Positions 55,507 through 64,000 of a stretch of DNA of 64,000 nucleotides are shown here, piece by piece. The stretch spans positions 4,665,501-4,729,500 of the forward strand of contig NZ_CP041387.1 of the NCBI RefSeq assembly GCF_007005445.1, given 5' to 3'. The position numbers and the translations under genes were made by a program. Below the pieces are notes generated by a model that worked only from the letters and a program-made list of their open reading frames with translations, was not told the origin of the DNA and did not search any database. Every line of letters begins with the position of its first letter. The first letter of the stretch is position 1. The stretch is from Rhodopseudomonas palustris. Lineage in GTDB: Bacteria > Pseudomonadota > Alphaproteobacteria > Rhizobiales > Xanthobacteraceae.

Positions 55507-56511
55507 TTGAACGATTCGGCGCAGACTCTGGTGGAAGTGACGGTCGCCGGCGACGAGGGCTCGGCGCGGCTCGACCGCGTGCTGGCGGCGCGCTGCCCCG
55601 AGCTGTCGCGGTCGCGGCTGAAAGCGCTGATCCTCGACGGCCGGGTGGCGATCGCCGGCAACCCGGTCCGCGACCCCGCTTATCACGCCTCCCCGGGCGA
55701 GACGATCACAATCGACGTGCCGCCGCCGGCGCCGGCGGAGCCGGCCGGCGAGGCGATCGCGCTCGACATCGCCTACGAGGACGCCGACATCATCGTGCTG
55801 AACAAGCCGCGCGGGCTGGTGGTGCACCCGGCCGCGGGGCACGAGACCGGAACCCTGGTCAACGCCCTGATCGCGCATTGCGGGGCGTCGCTGTCCGGGA
55901 TCGGCGGGGTGCGGCGGCCCGGGATCGTGCACCGGCTCGACAAGGACACCACCGGGCTGATGGTGGTGGCAAAGAATGATCGGGCGCATCAATCCTTGAG
56001 CGCGCAATTCGCCGATCACGGCCGCACCGGGGAACTGCGCCGCGGCTATTTCGCCTTCGTCTGGGGGGGGCCGGGCCGCAAATACGGCACCATCGACGCC
56101 CCGATCGACCGCCACCCGCACGCGCGCGAGAAAATGGCGGTGCGCCAGGGCGGCCGCGAGGCGATCACCCATTGGGAGGTATTGGAGAGCTTTGCCGGCA
56201 AGGACGGCAAGCCGGTCGCGGCGCTGATCGCCTGCCAGCTCGAGACCGGACGAACCCACCAGATCCGGGTCCACCTCGCCCATATCGGCCACCCCCTGCT
56301 GGGCGACGACGTCTATGGGCCGCACTTCAAGACCAAGGCGAACCAGCTCGCCCCGGCGCCGCGCGCCGCACTGGCGGAGCTTGGGCGGCAGGCGCTGCAC
56401 GCCTATCTGCTGACACTGGAGCACCCCTCGACCGGCGAAATCCTGACCTGGGAATCGCCCCTGCCGGCCGATCTGGCCCATCTTCAGGCTGCGCTGATCG
56501 CGACGGAATGA
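55507..56511 (+). CDS. RluA-family pseudouridine synthase (RluD-like)
   Basis: A 334-residue pseudouridine synthase that modifies uridines in rRNA. An N-terminal S4 RNA-binding domain (residues 15-65, DRVLAARCPELSRSRLKALI) is followed by the catalytic domain with HRLDKDTTGLMVVAK, holding the catalytic Asp in the RluA/RluD signature HRLD. GRTHQIRVHLAHIGHPLLGD is also typical. It starts with TTG (MNDSAQTL), behind a GGGAAGG site 7 bp upstream; no ATG fits better. It lies upstream of rpoH, as in other alphaproteobacteria. Confidence 0.93.
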   Translation: MNDSAQTLVEVTVAGDEGSARLDRVLAARCPELSRSRLKALILDGRVAIAGNPVRDPAYHASPGETITIDVPPPAPAEPAGEAIALDIAYEDADIIVLNKPRGLVVHPAAGHETGTLVNALIAHCGASLSGIGGVRRPGIVHRLDKDTTGLMVVAKNDRAHQSLSAQFADHGRTGELRRGYFAFVWGGPGRKYGTIDAPIDRHPHAREKMAVRQGGREAITHWEVLESFAGKDGKPVAALIACQLETGRTHQIRVHLAHIGHPLLGDDVYGPHFKTKANQLAPAPRAALAELGRQALHAYLLTLEHPSTGEILTWESPLPADLAHLQAALIATE

Positions 56512-56547
56512 CGCGGCGAAGTCAGAAAACGTAAATCATTTCACCGA

Positions 56548-56566
56548 GTTGTTGCGGCGTAACAAC
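56548..56566. promoter_or_regulatory. Inverted repeat upstream of rpoH
   Basis: GTTGTT and AACAAC are perfect complements with a 7-nt loop and lie in the 221-bp leader between rluD and rpoH. The leader also has a lower GC content than the genes. I could not define a clear -35/-10 pair; the role as operator or terminator is open. Confidence 0.3.
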
Positions 56567-56732
56567 GACGTGACAAGACCGTAACTAAACTTGCGCGACC
56601 AACGTATTGTATATTGCAGGTGCGTTGGGATGGCCCGACGCGGAACATCGCAGGCCGGTCGGCTTTGACACAGCGATCCGCCTGCCTGGCCGCCCGCTAT
56701 CGGGGGCCTGAAACCCAATTGGAGGGCGCTGA

Positions 56733-57632
56733 ATGGCCCGTGCTGCTACGCTCCCGGTCCTTAACGGGGAATCCGGTCTCGCTCGTTACCTTGCGGAAAT
56801 CCGCAAGTTTCCGATGCTCGAGCCCGAGCAAGAGTACATGCTCGCCAAGCGCTGGCGCGAACATGGTGATCGCGACGCCGCGCATCAACTCGTCACCAGC
56901 CACCTTCGCCTCGTCGCCAAGATCGCGATGGGCTACCGCGGCTACGGCCTGCCGATCTCCGAGGTCGTCTCGGAAGGCAATGTCGGCCTGATGCAGGCGG
57001 TGAAACGGTTCGAGCCCGAGAAGGGCTTCCGCCTCGCCACCTACGCGATGTGGTGGATCAAGGCGTCGATTCAAGAGTACATCCTGCGTTCGTGGTCGCT
57101 CGTGAAGATGGGCACCACCGCGAACCAGAAGAAGTTGTTCTTCAACCTGCGCAAGGCGAAGAGCAAGATCTCGGCGCTCGACGAAGGCGATCTGCATCCC
57201 GATCACGTCAAGCTGATCGCCAGCCGGCTCGGCGTCACCGAGCAGGACGTCGTCGACATGAACCGCCGCCTCGGCGGCGACGCCTCGCTCAACGCGCCGA
57301 TCCGCGACGACGGCGAGCCGGGCGAATGGCAGGACTGGCTGGTCGATCAATCGCCGAGCCAGGAAGCGGTGCTTGCCGAGCACGAAGAGCTCGACCAGCG
57401 CCGGGCCGCGCTCAACGGCGCGATCCAGGTGCTCAACCCGCGCGAACGGCGGATCTTCGAGGCCCGCCGCCTCGCCGACGAGCCGATGACGCTGGAAGAC
57501 CTCGCCGCCGAGTTCGGCGTGTCGCGCGAGCGGGTGCGCCAGATCGAAGTGCGGGCGTTCGAGAAGGTGCAGAGCGCCGTCAAGGGCACCATCGCGCGCC
57601 AGGAACAGGCGGCGCTGGAAGCCGCGCACTGA
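56733..57632 (+). CDS. rpoH: RNA polymerase heat-shock sigma factor (sigma-32)
   Basis: A 299-residue sigma factor that directs transcription of heat-shock genes. Regions 2.1-2.4 read LVTSHLRLVAKIAMGYRGYGLP and RFEPEKGFRLATYAMWWIKASIQEYIL; the RpoH box is NQKKLFFNLRKAKSKI, and region 4 ends with EFGVSRERVRQIEVRAFEKVQ. MARAATLPVLNGESG is the start. It follows rluD with a 221-bp leader and is followed by a strong terminator. Confidence 0.97.
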   Translation: MARAATLPVLNGESGLARYLAEIRKFPMLEPEQEYMLAKRWREHGDRDAAHQLVTSHLRLVAKIAMGYRGYGLPISEVVSEGNVGLMQAVKRFEPEKGFRLATYAMWWIKASIQEYILRSWSLVKMGTTANQKKLFFNLRKAKSKISALDEGDLHPDHVKLIASRLGVTEQDVVDMNRRLGGDASLNAPIRDDGEPGEWQDWLVDQSPSQEAVLAEHEELDQRRAALNGAIQVLNPRERRIFEARRLADEPMTLEDLAAEFGVSRERVRQIEVRAFEKVQSAVKGTIARQEQAALEAAH

Positions 57633-57665
57633 GCGCCAAGCGCGCCCAGGCTTGATAACGACGAA

Positions 57666-57690
57666 CCCCGCCGGCTTCGGCGGGGTTTTT
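57666..57690 (+). terminator. Rho-independent terminator of rpoH
   Basis: An 8-bp perfect stem CCCCGCCG / CGGCGGGG with loop GCTT, followed by TTTTTGTTTG, begins 34 bp after the rpoH stop. It could also end the convergent DUF gene transcript. Confidence 0.85.
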
Positions 57691-57730
57691 GTTTGGCCCG
57701 GGCTCTTTGTCGGCGGCGACCGCGCGCGGC

Positions 57731-58093
57731 TCAGCTACGCTTGGCGGTGCCCTGAACCAGGCTGACCTGATTGGTCACAGGATCGGTGACTGCGGTGCGG
57801 ATCGAGGCGCTGCCGTTGCTGCCGAGGGTGAACTTGGTATCGCCGATCCGGAACGAGTTGTCCTTGATCAGCACGCTCTGGTACTTGATCGTGCCTTCGC
57901 TCTGATACTTCACCTGGGCGCGGAAGCCCTCGACGTTCGACACCGTGATGGCGAACTTCTTGGTGTTCGAATAGGTGCCGCTCCAGGTGCCTTTGTAGGC
58001 TTCCGGATCGACGTTCTTGTACGGCGTCCTCGACGGATTGAGCAGCCCCGCCTGGCTGTAGCCGGTGGCGATTGCACTGAGGATGTCGCCCAT
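57731..58093 (-). CDS. Conserved hypothetical protein
   Basis: A 120-residue soluble protein of unknown function (MGDILSAIATGYSQAG), rich in Tyr, Ser, Thr and Asn in a beta-type pattern (GTWSGTYSNTKKFAITVSNVEGFRAQVKYQSEG). The pattern suggests a small beta-barrel or lipocalin-like fold, but I see no family motif. The start MGDIL is taken because GGAG lies 6 bp before the ATG. It converges on rpoH. Confidence 0.65.
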   Translation of the reverse strand: MGDILSAIATGYSQAGLLNPSRTPYKNVDPEAYKGTWSGTYSNTKKFAITVSNVEGFRAQVKYQSEGTIKYQSVLIKDNSFRIGDTKFTLGSNGSASIRTAVTDPVTNQVSLVQGTAKRS

Positions 58094-58214
58094 CGTGCAC
58101 TCCATGCCGTCGGGAATTCGACGGCTCCACTCCACACTGTTTCGGGTTAAAGCATCGTTAAGGATTGGCCGCACCACCACGGCCTCAGCGCCGGCAAAGC
58201 GCGACGATGCGGAC

Positions 58215-59090
58215 TCAACCGGCCGTCGCTTCGGCGCCGGCCGCGGCGATCAGCCTGTTCTGCTGGTCGCGCGACACCGTCGCGCCGGTGAGATACACGG
58301 TGACGATCAGCGGCGCGCGCTGCGGCGGCCACAGCACGGCGATGTCGTTGGCGGTGCCACGCTCGCCGGTGCCGGTCTTGTCCGCGACGCTCCAGCCGGA
58401 CGGCACGCCGGCGCGAATCCGTGCGCCCCCGGTGGTGTTGGCTTTCATCCAGCCGACCAGGAGGGCGCGCGAGGAGGGCGTCAGCGCATCGCCGAGCGCC
58501 AGCGCGTGCAGATCCTGTGCGATCGCCCGCGGCGAGGTGGTGTCGCGCGCATCGCCCGGCAGCGCCTCGTTCAGCTCGGTCTCGATGCGGTCGAGCCGCG
58601 TGGTCTGGTCGCCGAGCGAGCGCGCGAACGCGGTGAGCCCGGCCGGACCGCCGAAGCTCCCCAGCAGCAGATTGCCGGCGGTGTTGTCGCTCAGCGTGAT
58701 CGCCGCCTCGCACAGCTCGGCGATCGTCATGCCGCCCTCGACGCGCGTCTCGGTCGCCGGCGAATAGGTGACGAGGTCCGACTTGGTGTAGCTAACCCGG
58801 CGGTCGAGGCTTTCCTGCTTGCGGTCGACCCGTGCCAGCACCAGACCGGCGGCCAGCACCTTGAAGGTACTGCACATTGGAAACCGCTCATCGAGACGAT
58901 GACCGATCATCCGGCCATTCGAGCTGTCGAGCACACAAACGCCGAGCCGCCCGCCGCTGCGGGCTTCCAGCTCGGCAAATCTGGCAGCGATCGCATCGCC
59001 GGGTTCGGTGGCCGTTGACGCGCGGCGGCCGATCATCGAGACGCCGGCCAGACAGGCCGCCGCTCCAACCATCGTGCGCCGATTGATCAT
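58215..59090 (-). CDS. Class A beta-lactamase
   Basis: A 291-residue periplasmic serine beta-lactamase with a signal peptide that carries a twin-Arg-like start (MINRRTMVGAAACL), so export may be by Tat. Catalytic parts are all present: S74-T-F-K (Ambler S70xxK), S134-D-N (S130DN), E170-T-E-L-N (E166xxLN), and K-T-G at 238-240 (K234TG). Cys73 precedes the active Ser as in some carbapenemases, but the partner Cys238 is Gly. It hydrolyses penicillins by family expectation; spectrum is unknown. No ampR-like regulator is beside it. MINRRT is preferred over a start 20 codons upstream because of GGGGGATGGA. Confidence 0.93.
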   Translation of the reverse strand: MINRRTMVGAAACLAGVSMIGRRASTATEPGDAIAARFAELEARSGGRLGVCVLDSSNGRMIGHRLDERFPMCSTFKVLAAGLVLARVDRKQESLDRRVSYTKSDLVTYSPATETRVEGGMTIAELCEAAITLSDNTAGNLLLGSFGGPAGLTAFARSLGDQTTRLDRIETELNEALPGDARDTTSPRAIAQDLHALALGDALTPSSRALLVGWMKANTTGGARIRAGVPSGWSVADKTGTGERGTANDIAVLWPPQRAPLIVTVYLTGATVSRDQQNRLIAAAGAEATAG

Positions 59091-59394
59091 TCCATCCCCC
59101 CGCGTCGCTGACGATCCGCCGATCAGTCTCGGCCCGATGGGTATCGGCACGAAAAGCGGCGGTGTCGCGACGGCGCGCCGTCCCGCAGGTCGCGAGCCGC
59201 GTTCGGACGACGCGGCACTGCGACAGTGCGCCTCACGCCGAGGCGGCGGCGTGAAACAAGCCTGTCATGCTGCGCGGGTAATCCGCCCTGGATTGATCCA
59301 CATCAACGGTCGATGCGGGTCGCTGGCTGAGGCCAACGGCCGGCTGCCTGCGATCGCAGGACTCGATCGCCTCAACCAGACGAAGGAACTCTTC
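59091..59394. other. Divergent gap between beta-lactamase and the 2H-like gene
   Basis: A 304-bp gap between two divergent genes for secreted proteins. It should hold both promoters. I see no gene, no LysR-type regulator and no clear repeat in it. Confidence 0.5.
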
Positions 59395-60270
59395 ATGCGC
59401 AACAGCCTGCTGACCTCGCTCGCCACCGCTCTGATCGCGGTGACGGCCTCGATCAACCTCGCGGCCGCGGCCGACGGCCCGATCGACAACAGCTCCCTGT
59501 CGAAATCGGGCTTCCGCGACCATGCCCGGACCTTCGGACTGGTCTACACACTGCCGACCAGCGTCAACGACGTCCTCGACGCCACGATCCGCGGACCGCT
59601 GAAGGAGAAGCTGCTGATCGCCAAGCTCGATACCGAGGCGCAGACGTTCAACATCCCGCACGTGACCGTGGTGCACGTTCACAGCGCCGACCCGTCGACG
59701 CCGGAAAAGATGCTGGCGGCGATGCCGAAGCTGCCCCCGGTGCTGCAGGTCACGCTGAAGAAGTTCTACACCACCGAGGCGGCCAAGGGCGCCGGGCATC
59801 CGTGGTGGCTCGATCTCGGCGTGGTCAAGGAAGGTGACAGCTTCGAACAGATGATGGCGTTCAACACGACCGCGACCGCCGCGCTGACGCCGCTGCGCGA
59901 CGGACCGCTGCCGCGCTGCACCGGCCCGGTCTATGCGGCGATGGGCGACGCCGCCAAGGATCTGGTCCGCACCGTCGGTGTGAGCGGGGTCAACGTCGTC
60001 AAGGACGGCAAGGAGCAGCGCTCGCACAATCCGCACACCACGCTGGTTTACAGCATGGCGAAGTTCACGCCCGAACTGCAGGCGCAGATGAATCAGGCCG
60101 CGAAGGAGTTCGACCAGATCCTTCCGAACGGCATCGACACCACCTTCAAGACCGTGTCGATCGTCGAGATCGGCTTCGCCGGCAACGTGCTGCGCGAAAT
60201 CTATCGGATCAGCCTGGAGGACGGATCGGTGCTGACCGTGGCGACCGGCAAGACGGCGTCGCTGAAGTAA
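59395..60270 (+). CDS. Secreted 2H phosphoesterase-like protein
   Basis: A 291-residue protein with a signal peptide (residues 1-25, ending LAAAADG). I do not know a named function. Two His-x-Thr-x motifs stand out: HVTV at residues 89-92 (NIPHVTVVHVH) and HTTL at 214-217 (SHNPHTTLVYS). Two such motifs, on strands of a two-lobed fold, are the signature of the 2H phosphoesterase superfamily (LigT/CPDase-like), which cut 2'-5' or cyclic phosphodiesters. Here they are 125 residues apart, longer than in LigT, and the protein is periplasmic, which is unusual. The ATG at 59395 sits 10 bp after GAAGGA. Confidence 0.65.
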   Translation: MRNSLLTSLATALIAVTASINLAAAADGPIDNSSLSKSGFRDHARTFGLVYTLPTSVNDVLDATIRGPLKEKLLIAKLDTEAQTFNIPHVTVVHVHSADPSTPEKMLAAMPKLPPVLQVTLKKFYTTEAAKGAGHPWWLDLGVVKEGDSFEQMMAFNTTATAALTPLRDGPLPRCTGPVYAAMGDAAKDLVRTVGVSGVNVVKDGKEQRSHNPHTTLVYSMAKFTPELQAQMNQAAKEFDQILPNGIDTTFKTVSIVEIGFAGNVLREIYRISLEDGSVLTVATGKTASLK

Positions 60271-60338
60271 TCACCGGCGCCGGGCGCCAACACGGCAAAC
60301 GAAAAGGGCGGCCTGCGGCAGGCCGTGTGAAAAGTCGA

Positions 60339-60400
60339 AGGCTCCGGTTTTCCGGAGCCTCAGACCGCTGACAAACCCCGTCGATTTTCGGCGGGGTTTT
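60339..60400. terminator. Double hairpin terminator inside the IS remnant
   Basis: The first hairpin, AGGCTCCGG-TTTT-CCGGAGCCT (60339-60360), is perfect with 9 bp; the second, AAACCCCG...CGGGGTTTT (60373-60400), has a T tract on both strands. They lie between the 2H-like gene and the transposase remnant and would stop transcripts from either side. Confidence 0.65.
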
Positions 60401-60431
60401 GTCTTTGGCGAGTGGCGCAGCGCCGGCTGTG

Positions 60432-60762
60432 TCAGCCTGGCACCGGAATCGGCCCGGGAGTCAGTGCGAGGGCAATCTTCTTGATGTTCTGGGCGGCGGC
60501 TGCCAGCAGGCATTTCCAGCCGGCGCGAGGAGCGGACCTCATTCAAGTAGCCGTGGAGATAGAGCTTCAGCAGGTCCCGCGGATCGTAAGACGGGCGGCC
60601 CATCGTCGCCGGCACCGATCGGCCGAACCCGAGTCCCTTCACATCCAGCCCGTCGACAAAGGCGTCAATCACCCGGACCGGCGCGTCTGCCGCCACGTAT
60701 TCTTCCACCGCCGCAGGCACAAGCGACGCCTGCATCCGATCTTCGCCGCGAACATAGCTCAT
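60432..60762 (-). pseudogene. Truncated IS1182-family transposase
   Basis: The 5' part encodes the N-terminus of an IS1182/IS5-like transposase (RMQASLVPAAVEEYVAADAPVRV and RPSYDPRDLLKLYLHGYLNEVRSSRRLE), about 85 residues. After that the frame goes wrong; in a different frame the sequence reads AGWKCLLAAAAQNIKKIALALTPG and a stop near 60432, which is the transposase C-terminus. The catalytic middle is missing, so the gene cannot work. It sits inside the inverted-repeat element. Confidence 0.85.
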
Positions 60763-60873
60763 GGAAAAGGCCGCACCGTTGCCGATGCGGCCCAGTCTAA
60801 CCGACTCGTTCAGTTCTCACACAGCCTGCCAGGGGCGCCCTTTCCTGGTCGTTGATGGCTGTCTCGGCGTCGA

Positions 60874-63123
<2,250 letters not shown>

Positions 63124-63288
63124 TCAGTGTGGTGGCGTCCTGGGAAGGTTTCATGACGCCGGCAGAGCCGCGATCAAGTTGAACGCCGCGGGCACGGGGG
63201 TCGCCCGCGGCGTTGCTCCTGGGGTGAATGTGTTGTGTTGGCCGTTGCACACCCGGAAGTTGCGTCCCGGGCCGGCTTGCGAACTTTG

Positions 63289-63350
63289 GATCAGTTCTAC
63301 GATCAGGTCCAGTCGATTTGATTCTGCCAGGCGATCAGATAAACTGATCG
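63289..63350. promoter_or_regulatory. Possible OxyR binding region between katG and oxyR
   Basis: CGATCAG-ATAAA-CTGATCG (63332-63350) is a perfect interrupted palindrome right before the oxyR start. Two further GATCAG half-sites occur at 63289 and 63301. A run of four spaced half-sites is what a tetrameric OxyR needs. The match to OxyR consensus was not tested. Confidence 0.5.
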
Positions 63351-63351
63351 T

Positions 63352-64000
63352 ATGATCTCCCTGCGTCAGCTTCGCTATCTTTCCGCCCTGGCGCGGCACG
63401 GCCATTTCGGCCGCGCCGCCGATGCCTGCTCGGTCACCCAGCCGGCGCTGTCGATGCAGATCGCCGAGCTGGAGCGGACGCTGGGAATCAAGGTGGTCGA
63501 ACGCCGGCCCGGCGAGGTGCTCCTCACCGATATCGGCCGGGAAATCGCGCGCCGCGCCGAAGAGGTGCTGGCGGCGACCCGCGACCTGGTGGATTTCGCC
63601 CGCCACCGGTCCAGGCCGCTCACCGGCCGGCTCAGCCTCGGGGTGATCCCGTCGCTGGCGCCATATCTGCTGCCGAAGGTGCTGCCGCTGCTGCAGCAGG
63701 GTTTCCCGGAATTGCGGCTGGAACTGCGCGAAAGCCAGACCCGGCAACTGGTCGCCGACGTGGTCAGTGGCGTGCTCGACGCCGCCCTGCTGGCGCTGCC
63801 CGCCGGTCATTCCGATCTCGCCGCGCTGCCGCTGTTCGACGATCCATTCCTGCTCGCGGTTCCGGCCGACGATCCGCGCTCCGAAAACGAGCCGATCGGG
63901 GTCGAGGAGATCGACCAGTCGCGGCTGATCCTGCTCGAAGACGGTCACTGCCTGCGCGACCAGGCGCTGGCGTTCTGCGCGACCGCGCGCAACCGCGGCA
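63352..64000 (+). CDS. oxyR: Hydrogen peroxide sensor regulator OxyR (partial)
   Basis: The first 216 residues of a LysR-type regulator, cut by the window end. The DNA-binding helix-turn-helix is MISLRQLRYLSALARHGHFGRAADACSVTQPALSMQIAELE. The redox pair is present: Cys200 in LEDGHCLRDQAL and Cys209 in LAFC, nine residues apart as C199/C208 in E. coli OxyR. It is divergent from katG and most likely activates it on peroxide. Confidence 0.93.
   Translation, partial: MISLRQLRYLSALARHGHFGRAADACSVTQPALSMQIAELERTLGIKVVERRPGEVLLTDIGREIARRAEEVLAATRDLVDFARHRSRPLTGRLSLGVIPSLAPYLLPKVLPLLQQGFPELRLELRESQTRQLVADVVSGVLDAALLALPAGHSDLAALPLFDDPFLLAVPADDPRSENEPIGVEEIDQSRLILLEDGHCLRDQALAFCATARNRG

Larger units (their letters stand above)
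60301..60845. mobile_element. Non-autonomous IS1182-type element (deleted derivative)
   Basis: An imperfect terminal inverted repeat of about 35 bp (60301-60335) matches the reverse complement of 60812-60845 with roughly three quarters identity and one indel. Between them lies a broken transposase gene with the middle removed. The two arms and the transposase type mark an IS1182-family remnant of 545 bp. No clear target-site duplication is seen. It also carries two terminator hairpins at its left side. Confidence 0.68.

Noticed and set aside
56580..56640. A sigma-70 promoter for rpoH (TTGCGC / TATATT)
   Set aside because: The two hexamers are only 13 bp apart, too close for a standard promoter, so I do not call it.

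Overview
The window is a 64 kb piece of chromosome from a high-GC alphaproteobacterium. Its gene content and order (IalB-type secreted protein, RpoH with a TTG-started RluD upstream, TAXI protein with its own membrane anchor, stand-alone Ku, GTCAT...ATGAC palindromic intergenic repeats) fit the Rhodopseudomonas/Bradyrhizobium group, and I would guess Rhodopseudomonas palustris. That is recognition from protein sequence, not a database match. Most of the window is ordinary core chromosome with dense genes on both strands. No CRISPR array, rRNA operon, prophage or complete insertion sequence is visible.

Layout. 0-8 kb: housekeeping genes (YggT, DUF167, FolD, an M20 peptidase, inorganic pyrophosphatase, an acetyltransferase, a flavin amine oxidase, TypA/BipA). 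8.2-12.4 kb: a metal/corrin uptake block, with a Zur-like palindrome, a cobalamin riboswitch, a TonB-dependent receptor and a PepSY membrane protein. 12.4-20.7 kb: a membrane-anchored TAXI protein, pterin dehydratase, DUF1232 protein, a TetR regulator divergent from a membrane-fused carotenoid-desaturase-like oxidoreductase with two GGTACC-N4-GGTACC operators, a quinone oxidoreductase, a dienoyl-CoA-reductase-like SDR and an IalB protein. 20.8-27.3 kb: RlmN, an HD protein, a small membrane protein and a PAP2 phosphatase in a tightly overlapped run, then ArgG and a secreted alkaline phosphatase.

27.3-36.1 kb: a c-di-GMP protein with a ruined GGDEF motif but an intact EAL, MepA, a CPA1 cation antiporter, methionine aminopeptidase, Ku and RadC. 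36.3-45.1 kb: a crotonase, glycogen synthesis (GlgC-GlgA), an FdhF/YdeP molybdoenzyme, and a divergent PfkB kinase / GH4 glycosidase pair; this is a carbon-storage and sugar segment. 45.3-50.9 kb: universal stress protein, Pcm, ChaB, an alcohol dehydrogenase, TrxC, and an AsnC regulator divergent from a methionine gamma-lyase. 51.1-53.6 kb: a complete PAS-GGDEF-EAL protein. 53.6-54.9 kb: the only clearly foreign-looking stretch, one lower-GC gene with a HEPN-like motif and an LprI-like tail next to tRNA-Glu. 55.1-64 kb: RluD, RpoH, a class A beta-lactamase, a secreted 2H-phosphoesterase-like protein, a decayed IS1182-type element with terminal inverted repeats, and the katG/oxyR divergent pair, with oxyR cut by the window end.

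The observations most worth following are the HEPN/LprI gene beside tRNA-Glu, the double control (Zur-like site plus B12 riboswitch) of the TonB receptor-PepSY pair, the paired TetR operators, and the periplasmic 2H-like protein.
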